Shown here in pieces: positions 23,202-34,625 of a stretch of DNA of 64,000 bases; positions within the stretch are counted from its first letter, which is position 1; every line of letters begins with the position of its first letter. The position numbers and the translations under genes were made by a program. The notes below the pieces were generated by a model. That model saw nothing but the letters and a program-made list of their open reading frames with translations. It had not been told where the DNA came from and did no database searches. Origin of the DNA: Microvelia longipes (Eukaryota > Arthropoda > Insecta > Hemiptera > Veliidae); NCBI GenBank assembly GCA_018340805.1, contig JACMZG010001863.1, forward strand, positions 53,181,073 through 53,245,072, read 5' to 3'.

Positions 23202-24252
23202 CTTTGGCCATTTGATGTGATTCTGATAACTATGGGCTATGATCTGGGCTACAGTTGAATCCAGAGAAGGTTTAGGAACATTAATGACTTGCTTATCCTG
23301 AACAACACTGGTATCAATCTCCGACAACTTGTGCACCACCTCTAACTCAGGGAACAGAGCTTTAAACTTATCTATCCCTTCCACCTCCGTACCTTTACTC
23401 ACTTGTGTAGTTTCTTTCTTAATAGTTTGTGCGTTGATTTCTTCACTAGCCTTTCCATCTTCTTTGTTATTATTTTTACTATCGGTATTGTCAAGAGTTT
23501 TAGATTCAACCGGCGCCTCACTAGTGTCTTCAGCCTTATCTTTGTTCTCATTTTCATCAGTTTTGTTTTCTGTATTCTCCGTAGGATTTGCCTCAGTGGG
23601 ATTCTCTGGTTCAGGATTGTCCTCAATCTCTGGTTTCTCCTCAATATTTGTAGCACCATTATTTTCTTCAGGAGCATTATCTACTTGCATCACTTCTTCG
23701 CTATTTTCTATGTTCTCCTCTTTCTTTTCATCATTATTATTTTCACTGTTACTCTCCTTAGGATTATTTTCACAAGGATTTTCCTCAGGACAATTATTCT
23801 GCTCAGATTTGTTTTCTTCATTTTCTTTGGGATTATTTTCTTCACTATTCTCCTCTGGAACTTTTTCTTCGTCCTCCTTAGCATCGTTTTCTTTGTTGCT
23901 CTCTTCGTTCTCTTTTGATTCCTCCGTAGTGTCTACTTTATTATCCTCCTGAGTTTTCTCTTTTTCTTCAACCCCGTCTTCTTGTTTGTCTTCTTTATCT
24001 TCATTGATCTCGGTCGTTTCCTCCTTAATTTGAACATCTTCTTCTTTGACCGGAACTTTCTCGATGTTGAGAGTGCCTTCTCCTTTCTCCAGTTTGACAG
24101 TGATCTTATCCTCTGGTTTCTCCAGCTTGACAACAGTGGTAGAGGGAGGAGGAGTCATTTGCTCCCCCTTCATCATATTCCTCTGTGTGATAGCATAAAA
24201 AGACAACTCAGGATCATTTAATATGTATATATCTGTTCTACCAAGACCATGC
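23202..24252 (-). CDS. kis: kis exon 12: KHG end and long acidic Glu/Asn-rich tract
   Basis: The exon is 1,051 bp, one base plus 350 codons, ending in phase 0. It opens with HGLGRTDIYILNDPELSF, matching CHD7 HGVSRTDYHILNDPELSF. About 260 residues rich in Glu, Asn, Lys and Thr follow; this is low complexity and probably disordered. Five SUMO-type sites are visible: VKLE twice, VKEE, IKEE and IKKE. The exon ends with STVAQIIAHSYQNHIKWPK, equivalent to the CHD7 SVAQLLHERTFAFSFWPK segment. The acceptor follows a run of 13 or more T residues on the minus strand. Long plus-strand open frames here are antisense shadows of the GAA repeats. Confidence 0.96.
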
Positions 24253-24720
24253 CTGCAAAAAAAAAAAAAATAATAAATTAAATAAATACCATAGACTAAG
24301 TGAACAGGGGTATTAAATTCGTTTGATTCTACCAAAGTATACCAAACATAAATAGTTGACACAATATAATAGAGAGACACTTGAGACTGTAACACAAGCA
24401 ATGCATGTCATTAATTATTGTTATGAATATAACCACAAATAGTTTGTTGTTAGTCCCACTTCTCAGTTAATAAAATTCCATTTTAAATTACTAGGTAAAA
24501 GTAGGCTTTAATTCTATAAGTTACAGCTTTTATTTTGTTGTAATTACTCAGGCAACATTGTGGTAAGGCAACAAGGGTTAAGAGGAAATACCGAGGGGTC
24601 GGTATTTCAAATTTTGCCAAATTTATTCAAATTATTGCAATAATAGTCTAAACTTAAAGCAAGATACTTGGTTACTCAAATATAATTAATTATTAACTAT
24701 TTAACGTAATATATAAAAAA

Positions 24721-24972
24721 TGGCCTCCTCCGTGGCCGAGGTCGTTAAGGCGTTAGTCTTTACACTGACCTTTGATACCCACAGAGGTCTGGGGTTCGCA
24801 TCCCAGGTTACGCTCTTAGTTTATAGAAGATTATTGTTTAGATAAATTATCGCCAGCTTTAGAATTCACTTTGAGCGTAACGGTTGCTACTACCACCCGA
24901 GGTTGTTCATGCAGGGGTTATCCCTGATGAGCCGCAAGGCTCTAAACGGGCATTATTATTATTATTATTATA
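24721..24972 (+). mobile_element. tRNA-derived SINE family 1, copy 1
   Basis: An A box GTGGCCGAGGTCGTTAAGGC and a B box GGGGTTCGCATCCC resemble serine/leucine tRNA. The body ends GATGAGCCGCAAGGCTCTAA and the tail is (ATT)n. The sequence does not fold as a normal tRNA acceptor stem, so it is a SINE and not a tRNA gene. Copies at 35121 and 54508. Confidence 0.88.
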
Positions 24973-25296
24973 TAAAAAATGGGTCTGGGATGCTTCACCA
25001 TTTGGACTTGATTTGCTTGCCCTCAAGTTTTAACTCTTTAGAAATAATACACCGTCAATTACGATAATAAGAGACACATACACACCAACAACTTAGTAAA
25101 AACCACTCAAAAGTTTATAAACAAATTTAAACAGATGATTGTGGGAAAACAAAATGCTTTTCCCATATACCTGTGATAAATGAGGAAAAGTAAAAACAAT
25201 GTAAATGAATAATAATGCAGACACACATCTTGGTGAAAACCCCTCAGGAGGTCTTCAAAACAACCTCAAACAGATGATTCAGTTAAAGTCTAAGAG

Positions 25297-25836
25297 CTTA
25301 GAATAATACTATATATAGAAGGAGCACTACTGATAACACGAAAAGCGGTTCACTGGTGCACTTAAGTAATGCTGCCACTCTAACAATATACAATTTTCTA
25401 AAAAAATAGTTGGCAATACTTCCGGTTGCTGAATTATTATGTTCAATTATTAATTAATGATTGATTATTCATAAAATACTAATATAAATATCGGTACATT
25501 ACAATATTTAAAGCATTTTAAATTGTAGTTTAACGTATTTATTAAAATTATATTTAAAGTGTTCCTCGTCAACTAAATGTAGATTCTTGTATTCCGCCAC
25601 CCTTTTGCCATCTAATACTGGATTTATTAAATACTCAGCAGGTGTTTTATGTTATTACATTTGTTCTTTACGATTTCTCTTCATTAATAGACATTTATGA
25701 CACATATTTAAAATAATGTTTTGTTGTTAGGGTGGTACCCCTACTTAAGTGCACCAGTCAACCGGCTTTCGTGTTATCAGTGGAATTACATTGTGTTTAC
25801 GATCCTGTGCTCCTTCAATATATAGTATTATTTTAA
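25297..25836. mobile_element. MITE family B, full-length copy
   Basis: About 540 bp, with long imperfect inverted ends: CTTAGAATAATACTATATAT and GCACTACTGATAACACGAAA at the left; their complements at 25770-25836. CTGGTGCACTTAAGTA is inverted as TACTTAAGTGCACCAG. Partial copies are at 38887, 47948, 57290, 60340 and 61195. Confidence 0.8.
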
Positions 25837-26039
25837 GTCTGAGAGTCTGTTAAAAAGATTAACACAGCTAATTTTGTGAATAAACCAAGGGTAGGGCACA
25901 AATAAAAGTTAAAATGAGTTAAGTTAAAATTCTCTTTAACATTTTCAATATTTGTTTTATATTAATTTTTTTTTCTAAAAGGTTCCAGAGCATCAGTTGA
26001 CCAGTTTGATTAAGAACAAATGAGCTGGTTGATACTTAC

Positions 26040-26247
26040 TTTGAGACTCCAATGAGAAGGTCCTTGTCGTGTTTACCAGGGATCCACCAGTCAGGAGTGT
26101 CGGCAGACACCTGGCACAGCGCTAATCTCTCATCCAGCTTGGGGTGAACTAGAATTTCCTCACGTATCTTGCTCAGTAGAGATATCCTCTCTAATACTCT
26201 CCTAGCTCTCTCCTCACTCACTGGCTCCACAGCCAAGTCTACACTCT
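26040..26247 (-). CDS. kis: kis exon 11: second WW-KHG block, first part
   Basis: The exon is 208 bp, entering with two bases and leaving two bases into the lysine codon of the KHG motif. It encodes [20 protein letters not shown], then [18 protein letters not shown] and [23 protein letters not shown]7 has [62 protein letters not shown]. This is a very strong match across the whole exon. The acceptor is TACAG and the donor is GTAAGT. The intron position, inside the lysine codon just before HG, is not shared with the parallel block in exon 6. Confidence 0.96.
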
Positions 26248-26831
26248 CTGTATACAGACATTACGATATATATATATATGTGTGTCGTATTCTCTTACCA
26301 ATACCACACATTTCCTTAATAAAAAACTATAAATTAAATTAAGCAGGAAAAACTCATTTATTATTTAATCATAGACACTAGTTATAAACAAATATCTTCA
26401 AACAAAACGCTGCAGATTTAAGTGTTCCAGTGTTGTTTGGGTTAACGTAGATGATAAACCAATGTTAGGCTTTCTCTGTGGGAGACTATATGACTCCTCT
26501 CCCGTCCAAGACATATCCATGGATGTCCTGCATCCCTGAATATGGAAGATGTCTCCCACAGTGGAATCAACACATCAAATACACTATCTACTTTGATGTT
26601 TTCATCAACATAAGACCTGTATCATCACAACAAATAAACTTGGAAACGTATGCAGTTTATTAACAAAATGCTGATAACATTACATCAAAGGAATTATTAC
26701 TGCAGGAAGCGTAATATCTTTAGTTGTCTTATGCAAATGAATTTAACTGCGTTAAACAAACGCAGCGGTAAACTTGCAACCAGTATTATTGCTTTTATTC
26801 TTTTTTTCTAAACTTTGTTGGCATGTACAGT

Positions 26832-27146
26832 CATAGAGATATTATTACTAGAGGGGCCCTATAAGTTAAATTTTGAAACATCGAACATATTTTATGTATA
26901 TTGAAACATCGTTTATAAATATAATTAAATAATCAGTACAAAATTACAATAACGTATTTAGTAGAACGTTAAAAATACAAATCAAAACACAACAAATGTG
27001 TTGGAAGCCAAAATAAATAGATTTATTAAAACCTTAACTCACTCTTAAAGGAGGTTTTAATGATGTTACACAGAGCCCCAAAAAGATGTTTCAGGCCTAT
27101 CAATGTATTGAGATAGGCGATGCCCTCTTTAGTATATATCTCTATG
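26832..27146 (-). mobile_element. hAT-like MITE family A, reverse copy
   Basis: 315 bp starting CATAGAGATATTATTACTAG and ending AGTATATATCTCTATG. The interior matches 6917-7226 in reverse. Flanks TGTACAGT and CATACAGT agree at 6 of 8. Confidence 0.8.
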
Positions 27147-27197
27147 CATACAGTAAGTTTAATAGGAAGAAAACTGCAATATTGATTCATTACTGAC

Positions 27198-27340
27198 CTT
27201 CCTCAGGAGATGGTTTAATTCCACAGATTCTCTTACACATGGTCATAAAAGCCAAGAAGTATTCAGTCATGGTATCGTCAAATTTCTTCTCCAGTCTGGC
27301 GAGAATCCTGAACTTGGACCACTCATACTTCTTCTTTTGT
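27198..27340 (-). CDS. kis: kis exon 10: second SANT-like domain
   Basis: The exon is 143 bp. It supplies one base to finish an arginine codon, has 47 codons, and leaves one base into the next. It encodes QKKKYEWSKFRILARLEKKF, then DDTMTEYFLAFMTMCKRICG. CHD7 has [39 protein letters not shown] here. The acceptor is TTGTAG and the donor is GTCAGT. Any donor of the upstream minisatellite would leave AG at the junction and splice to this exon in the same phase. Confidence 0.95.
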
Positions 27341-27692
27341 CTACAACATTAAAATTATATTGTATTATTTATCTACTTAAATGATTCATTTTAGTTGGCA
27401 GGATTGAAATATATAGGTTAGTTTAGAAAGTTACTGCAGTGCACACTAGAGTAACTTAGAGTTTAAGTTTCTCTAGTGTACAGTAGAGTAACTTGGAGTA
27501 AGAACCATGTTCGGACACATACTTTTAAAATCCATTTAAAAGTAGCAATTGCCTCTATGATTTTTTTTTATTAAATATTGTGCTGATTAATAACTTTTTA
27601 AGAAATAATTTTAAGTAATTTCAATTCTAAAGTAATAAGTTTTAAGTAATTTGGATTTTTAAGTAATTTTAATTTTTAAGTAATAATTTTAA

Positions 27693-29354
27693 GTACTGAC
27701 CTGTTATAATCAATACCATAGGAGCAACTGTCCTACTATATCCTACACATAAACTATTCAGTACTGACCTGTTATAATCAATACATAGGAAAGCAACTGT
27801 CCTACTATATCCTACACCTATACTGACCTTATAATCAATACCATAGGAAGCAACTGTCCTACTATATCCTACACATAAACTATTCAGTACTGACCTGTAT
27901 AATCAATACCATAGGAAAAACTGTCCTACTATATCCTACACATAAACTATTCAGTACTGACCTGTTATAATCAATACCATAGGAAGCAACTGTCCTACTA
28001 TATCCTACACATAAACCATTCAGTACTGACCTGTTATAATCAATACCATAGGAAGCAACTGTCCTACTATATCCTACACATAAACTATTCAGTACTGACC
28101 TGTTATAATCAATACCATAGAAAGCAACTGTCCTACTATATCCTACACATAAACTATTCAGTACTGACCCTGTTATAATCAATACCATAGAAGCAACTGT
28201 CCTACTAAATCCTACACATAAACTATTCAGTACTAACCTGTTAAATCAATACCATAGGAAGCAACTGTCCTACTATATCCTACACATAAACTATTCAGTA
28301 CTAACCTGTTATAATCAATGCCATAGGAAGCAACTGTCCTACTATATCCTACACATAAACTATTCAGTACTGACCTGTTATAATCAATACCATAGGAAGC
28401 AACTGTCCTACTATATTCCTACACATAAACTATCAGTACTGACCTGTTATAATCAATACCATAGGAAGCAACTGTCCTACTATATCCTACACATAAACTA
28501 TTCAGTACTGACCTGTTATAATCAATACCATAGGAAGCAACTGTCCTACTATATCCTACACATAAACTATTCAGTACTGACCTGTTATTAATCAATACCA
28601 TAGGAAGCAACTGTCCTACTATATCCTACACATAACTATCAGTACTGACCTGTTATAATCAATGCCATAGGAAGCAACTGTCCTACTATATCCTACACAC
28701 AAACTATTCAGTACTGACTGTTATAATCAATACCAATAGGAAGCAACTGTCCTACTATATCCTACACATAAACTATTCAGTACTGACCTGTTATAATCAA
28801 TACCATAGGAAGCAACCTGTCCTACTATATCCTACAACATAAACCATTTCAGTTACTGACCTGTTATAATCAATACCATAGGAAGCAACTGTCCACTATA
28901 TCCTACACATAAACTATTCAGTACTGACCTGTTTAACAAACCATAGGAAGCACTGTCCTACTATATCCTACATATAAACTATTCAGTACTGACCTGTTAT
29001 ATCAATACCTAGGAACACTGCCTACTATATCCTACACATAAACTATTCAGTACTGACCTGTTATAATCAATGCCATAGGAAGCACTGCCTACTATATCCA
29101 CACATAAATATCATACTGACCTGTTATAATCAATACCATAGGAAGCAACTGTCCTACTATATCCCTACACAAAACTATTCAGTACTGACCTGTTATAATC
29201 TACCATAGGAAGCAAACTGTCCTACTATATCCTACACACTTTCAGTACTGACCCTGTTATAATCAATACCATAGGAAGCAACTGTCCTACTATATCCTAC
29301 ACATAAACTATTCAGTACTGACCTGTTATAATCAATGCATAGAAGCAACTGTCC
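27693..29354 (-). repeat. 69-bp minisatellite duplicating the exon 9 5' splice site, about 25 units
   Basis: Units of 69 bp (spacing exactly 69 between 28367 and 28574) fill the start of intron 9. On the minus strand each unit begins with the last 30 bp of exon 9 (encoding TVASYGIDYN), then the AACAG/GTCAGT donor and about 34 bp of intron start. The unit is open in the kis frame, so it encodes 23 residues per copy. About 25 copies of the donor are present. Many copies carry single-base gains or losses, which look like long-read assembly errors. The first copy is the exon itself. Confidence 0.95.
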
Positions 29355-29464
29355 CTATAGAAATCTTGTTCTTCTCTTTTGGACCACTTTCTCTGATTAA
29401 CTTCTAGTTTCTGCCTCTCTCTCTCCCTGGCCATCTGCTCATATTTCTCTCTCCTTTCCATTTT
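29323..29464 (-). CDS. kis: kis exon 9: coiled basic segment and start of second SANT-like domain
   Basis: The exon is 142 bp as written. It encodes KMERREKYEQMARERERQKL, then EVNQRKWSKREEQDFYR, matching CHD7 EKRQKWTRREEADFYR. The reading should continue TVASYGIDYN before the GTCAGT donor. However, this copy has one extra base and two missing bases compared with the repeat consensus downstream, a net loss of one. That breaks the frame in the last 30 bp. The intended length is 143 bp, which restores phase with exon 10. The last part of the exon is the first unit of the 69-bp minisatellite that fills the next 1.6 kb. Frame damage here is more likely assembly error than a dead gene. Confidence 0.88.
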
Positions 29465-31342
29465 CTGAACAAACGAGCCATTTAGAAAAAATACAGTCAA
29501 ATAATAAATTGTCAAATTGCACAAGGAGTATAGATATATAAGTATTGTCCCAATAGTTTTAAGCACTCCATGTACACATGTGCAGGCATGAGTGATAATT
29601 AAAAAAAATAATTAATGACTTGTTTATTTTCCAATTGGATCTATGAAGAGGAATAGATCCAAATCAGACCTATTCCTTCACAAAACCATTAATAATTTAA
29701 AAAATAGAGGTCCCAATAAAGTATTTTCTAATTAAATAATGTTGTTATTGGACGTAAGAATGACTAATAACCAAGGCCTCTAAATGGTACATACTTGATT
29801 ATGGTCAAGTACGCACCATATATACTTTCTTAGTCCCAGTAGCACACAACCTTTCAGTGTACAAACCTTATTGGACATGATGAGGTTAAGCATGAAGATT
29901 TTATGTAAATGGAGCACTTAAAGCTATTACACAAACCTTACATAAAAAGGTGAAGTTTTATTTCCGGTAAATAAAATATGAAGGTGGTATTTCATGATTT
30001 TTAAGTTTAACATGTATATTCAAAGCAGGAAAAGCCCAATATTAAATTTGCCTATGCTCATCATGAAACGTTTAACATGTTTAATAACGTGAGACAAAAC
30101 TAAACAGAAGCATATCCCTCGGAGAAACGTCCAACATGTTTAGTAAACGAGAAACAAAACAAAAACAATAACTAACTAATACATGCACAATACTTGACAC
30201 AAAACTACTTGAAAATCTGAAAGAAGAGAATAAATAAAATCAGATAAGAGTAATGACACAGGACTCTTTGTATAAAAAAGATAAAAGTAAACAGTAAGGA
30301 CTCTATGTGAAAACAACACTTATTTTGTAGCAAGTAAACCACATAAAGAAAAACCATAAGTATAATTTTCAAATATTGATTCTATCAAAATAAATATATT
30401 TACACCTCGGCCAGTTGAAGTGTATTTGCTCATGGCCTCCTCAAGTCAGTAAAAGATCTTATTTCAAGTCAGCAACACCATTGTGAATTTACTTTATGTA
30501 ATTAAATGTATTTGTTATAAAAAACTGAAAGTCATCTTTTATATAAGACGTTTGTAAAATTTAATACATAACACGAAGGGAAGATTTGAACTCTTGCTTT
30601 ACTTTAGTTCTTCCGTTAACCATAGTTAACTCCTGCGGCAAACCACAGAAATTAATTGATTTAAATTTAAACTAACATAAACAGAGAAAACTTTACCTCG
30701 ATTAGAAAAAACTTGATTTCCTCCCTAGCTATGTAAATGACTATTACCACAATACTTAGACAAAAGAGGAAATCAATTTAAGCCATTACAAGCGTAAACA
30801 AAAAATTGATTTAAAAATTTGTAATAGCACCAAAAGAAGTTTCCCTCATCTGGTTTTTGGCGAGTTGGCCACAGTGTGTCGGCATACAACTTTTATAGTT
30901 TTTTTTGTTATCACAATCTTCTAAAAAATCAAAGCTTAAATACGGTTTGATATTTTTAAAATAAAAAACTGACGCAAATATCTGAGAGTATTATTTTAGA
31001 TTCGTTAGGCATAATTAATAACCATGTGTATAATTAACTTATCTAGTTTTAGATATAATGTACAAATTTAATTTTCTGTTTGTTTAACCTAATAATTTAT
31101 TTTATGTATTTAAATTTTTTTTACTATAGTTTTACTTATTTCATTGTTAATTGTCATGTTTAATGTGATTGATTAGAACGCTGTTTGTTTTAGCAACTTG
31201 CATATGAGCAACCCCACTATGTATTTTTTTTCTAAATATATTGTGTTTCTCTCATAATTCAAGCTGGCAGAGGACAATCAAATTTGTCTCTCTTTTAAAA
31301 CAGGTATTCATTACTTTTCTTAGTTCTATTAGAGTAACTTAC
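29465..31342. other. kis intron between exons 8 and 9
   Basis: 1,878 bp of AT-rich sequence. The short inverted TACTTGATTATGGTCAAGTA lies near 29791-29810. No gene or clear mobile element. Confidence 0.55.
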
Positions 31343-31498
31343 CCATAAATAAATGGCAAGTTGATGCCAGTCCCATCCGTGTGCTGCCATGAGTGCAGAC
31401 AAGTCTTGAGGGGTGGGATGGGACGAACCTCCCTCGGTGGATGTAGCTACCGCAGCCATAGCAACCTGTTGCTGTACCTGTGCTGCCGCTTGCTGTAA
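31343..31498 (-). CDS. kis: kis exon 8: Gln/Ala segment with PQDLS motif (symmetric exon)
   Basis: The exon is 156 bp, exactly 52 codons, with phase 0 at both ends, so it could be skipped without a frameshift. It encodes a Gln/Ala-rich helix (LQQAAAQVQQQVAMAAVA), a Ser/Thr/Gly spacer, then HPTPQDLSALMAAHGWDWHQ and LAIYLW. PQDLS fits the PxDLS motif used to bind the CtBP corepressor. Vertebrate CHD7 lacks an obvious equivalent at this point, so the segment may be specific to insects. The acceptor is GGTACAG and the donor is TGG/GTAAGT. Recognition rests on clean splice sites, phase and protein-like composition. Confidence 0.85.
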
Positions 31499-32219
31499 CT
31501 GTACCACAACAAACCACAATGCAACATAGACACACTCTACCACCATCTACCACTAAGTGAAATCATATATCCTAATTATAACCAATATGAACTAATATGT
31601 TAAGTAGTGAGTCACCTACTCCAATCAGTTACAGTGGTGAAGCAAGATAAAAAGGATACCAAGTCAAAATACCACTTTAAAAGTACCACGCATTAAAAAT
31701 CTAAATTTAGTAATTACAAAAACAAAATAAACTTAACGATGAATGTTACACTAAATTTAAACTTAAAATTTCTAGGTTCTTTCAAATTTAGCCAACTTTT
31801 ATATAAACAAACTAAAGTTTAAACATTTTTATTTAAACCAAAAACCATAAAATTGCAGGAAAATGCCTAAACCTTTGTCGAGGACAAGCCTATTTAGGAT
31901 AGTAGTAAGGTAGGCACTGAATACTGGCACAATTCTCAGTCAAGAATTTGCAAAGTTAAAATAGTGCAGTATTTGCCACTCTGAATAAATCAAAACTTAG
32001 AGTTTAATTTGTTGGCTGGTTGTAAGCATAAACATAAATTATTATTTAAAAGATTCTTTTTGTGGGCTTATATAAAAATAATAAATAAAAACAAATTAAT
32101 TACACAGGAGTCTTTTATTTTTTTAATATATAACAAATAACTAAGCTTTCGACTAAAAATTAGTCATCATCAGATTAGATGGATTAGAATTATTAATTGT
32201 TAAATTATATTTAATATTA

Positions 32220-33070
32220 AATATATTTGAAGAGTACTATAATGAATTGGTATATTTCTGCCATTGCTAAATACCTAACAATATTTGAAAGGTACTATAA
32301 TGAATTGGTATATTTCTGCCATTGCTAAATACCTAACAATATTTGAAATGTACCATAATGAATTGGTATATTTCTGCCATTGCTAAATACCTAACAATAT
32401 TTGAAAGGTACTATAATGACTGGTATATTGTCATTGCTAAATACCTAAAAATATTTTGTACCTGAATTGGTATATTTCTGCCATTGCTAAATACCTAAAA
32501 ATATTTGAAATGTACCATAATGAATTGGTATATTTCTGCCATTGCTAAATACCTAAAAATATTTGAAATGTACCATAATGAATTGGTTATATTTCTGCCA
32601 TTGCTAAATACCTAAAAATATTTGAAATGTACCATAATGAATTGGTATATTTCTGCCATTGCTAAATACCTAAAAATATTTGAAATGTACCATAATGAAT
32701 TGGTATATTTCTGCCATTGCTAAATACCTAAAATATTTGAAATGTACCATATGAATTGGTATATTTCTGCCATTGCTAAATACCTAAAAAAATATTGAAA
32801 TGTACCATAATGAATTGGTATATTTCTGCCATTGCTAAATACCTAAAAATATTTGAAAGTTACTATAATGAATTGGTATATTTCTGTCATTGCTAAATAC
32901 CTAAAAATATTTAAAAGTTACTATAATGAATTGGTACATTTCATGAATATTTCTATGGATTATATTACCAATCAAAGATATTCAGGTTACTCAATTTATT
33001 GTTTCTATATTCAGGGCTTTTGTAATAATATTGCTAAATACCAAAAAATATTTAAAGGTACTATAATGAG
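32220..33070. repeat. 58-bp minisatellite, about 13 copies
   Basis: Units share AATGAATTGGTATATTTCTG, CCATTGCTAAATACCTAAA and ATATTTGAAATGTACCAT, with spacing of 58-59 bp. The last copies are diverged. Confidence 0.9.
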
Positions 33071-33504
33071 TTTGCTAAATTAAGCTTTAAAATGAAATTA
33101 ATCATAATATTTGTCCATTTCACTAAATGACATGGATGTGTTATGATCTTATTCATAATAATTATATAAAAACTTTATTCATTATATAAAAAATATTATT
33201 CATCAAACCTGTGTGTCTTATATGTTTATACATAGCACCACAACATTTGAATAACTATAGCATAATAATAGCATGCATTCTTTCTAAATCATCAGAGGGT
33301 AAAATTGAAAAATAAACTATATTAAATATTTGAGTGTAAAATACCTCAGCTCCTTCAAGAGTAGACTATGAACACACAATACAACACATTTACCTTTTAA
33401 CATGATCATTTACTGATTATTTTATAAGAATACTACATATCAAAATAAAATATTTCCAGTATTGTTGGAAAACATGCAGAAAAGCAGTATTAAAGCCAAT
33501 AAAA

Positions 33505-34625
33505 ACCTTACGGGAGAATCGACTGTTTGCTTCAATTTAATGTGAGCAAAGAATTTTAAAATTTACTGAGGAGTCTTACTTAAACAGTTATATTTTATAT
33601 CTCCAATGAACCAATAATTCATAAGAACAGTGCAAACTTTGAAATAATTTGTTTAATTAAGTAAATATAGCCACCTGAATTTATATTATATCAGGGAGAA
33701 TCAACTGTTTGCTTAAATTTAATGTGAGCAAACAATTTTAAAATTTACTGAGTAGTCTTACTTAAACAGTAATATTTTATATCTCCAATGAACCAATAAT
33801 TCATAAGAACAGTGCAAACTTTGAAATAATTTGTTTAATTAAGTAAATATAGCCACCTGGGCTGAACTTCGGTATACGGTGCACCCTGTTATCAATACTA
33901 TGTATCGATATAATTTTAGTTTAGAGATGTGACGTAGGAATAATCGATATATGCCTTTTCTTTTACGTTTATGAACATATTTTATTATTTTTGTAAATGT
34001 TTTTTTGTTGTTTGTGTTTTTTTTATTTGTTGTAAAATAGTTTATAACTATTTTCATATTTTTTTATGTTTTTATAATGTTTTACCTATGTTTTCATAAG
34101 AATAATCGATGATACACCACATCGAATTTTATGTTATGCGTATTTTTTACGTATTTTTGTGTTTGTTATTTTCAGGTTTTTTATTATATTTTTGTTGTTA
34201 ATGTTTTCATTTATTTGTTGTATGGTTTTTTTTAATGTTTTAATTATAATTAATAATTTAACGACGCTGCTTATCTTTTAAGTACTCAGTTTTCGTTTAC
34301 GTGTCGCGTAACTAAAAATATATCGATATATAGTATTGATAACAGGGTGCACTGTATACCGAAGATTTACCGCCACCTGAATTTATATTATATCAGGGAG
34401 AATCGACTATTTGCTTAAATTTAATGTGAGCAAACAATTTTAAAATTTACTGAGGAGTCTTACTTAAACAGTAATATTGGTAACTTTAACAGTAATACTG
34501 TTTTATTGGTTCATTGGCTATATCTCCAATGAACCAATAATTCATAAGAACAATAGCAGTGCAAACTTTGAAATAATTTGTTTAATTAAGTAAATATAGC
34601 CACCTGAATTTATATTATATCAATA
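33505..34625. repeat. about 185-bp tandem repeat, 3 copies, split by a transposon
   Basis: Copies begin GGGAGAATCGACTGTTTGCT near 33512, GGGAGAATCAACTG near 33693 and GGGAGAATCGACTA near 34397, each ending AAATATAGCCACCTGAATTT. The second copy is interrupted at 33859. Confidence 0.85.
33860..34371. mobile_element. 512-bp TIR element with 8-bp target duplication
   Basis: Ends are inverted: CTTCGGTATACGGTGCACCC at 33867 and the complement of CTTCGGTATACAGTGCACCC at the right, extending through CTGTTATCAATACTA. GCCACCTG flanks both sides (33852-33859 and 34372-34379). The uninterrupted target is seen in sister repeat copies near 33672 and 34600. An 8-bp duplication fits hAT or P superfamilies; the terminal bases do not settle which. 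Confidence 0.85.

Noticed and set aside
23329..23952. 207-codon plus-strand open frame, Ser/Phe/Leu rich
   Set aside because: It is antisense to the acidic GAA-rich exon 12; the composition is what the complement of Glu codons gives.
24721..24810. Possible tRNA gene (A and B boxes present)
   Set aside because: Arms do not pair as a cloverleaf, and the sequence continues into a shared body present at three loci, so it is a SINE head.
27880..28610. Minus-strand frames of 102 and 63 codons with repeated VASYGIDYN
   Set aside because: Not separate genes; they are the translated units of the 69-bp splice-site minisatellite.
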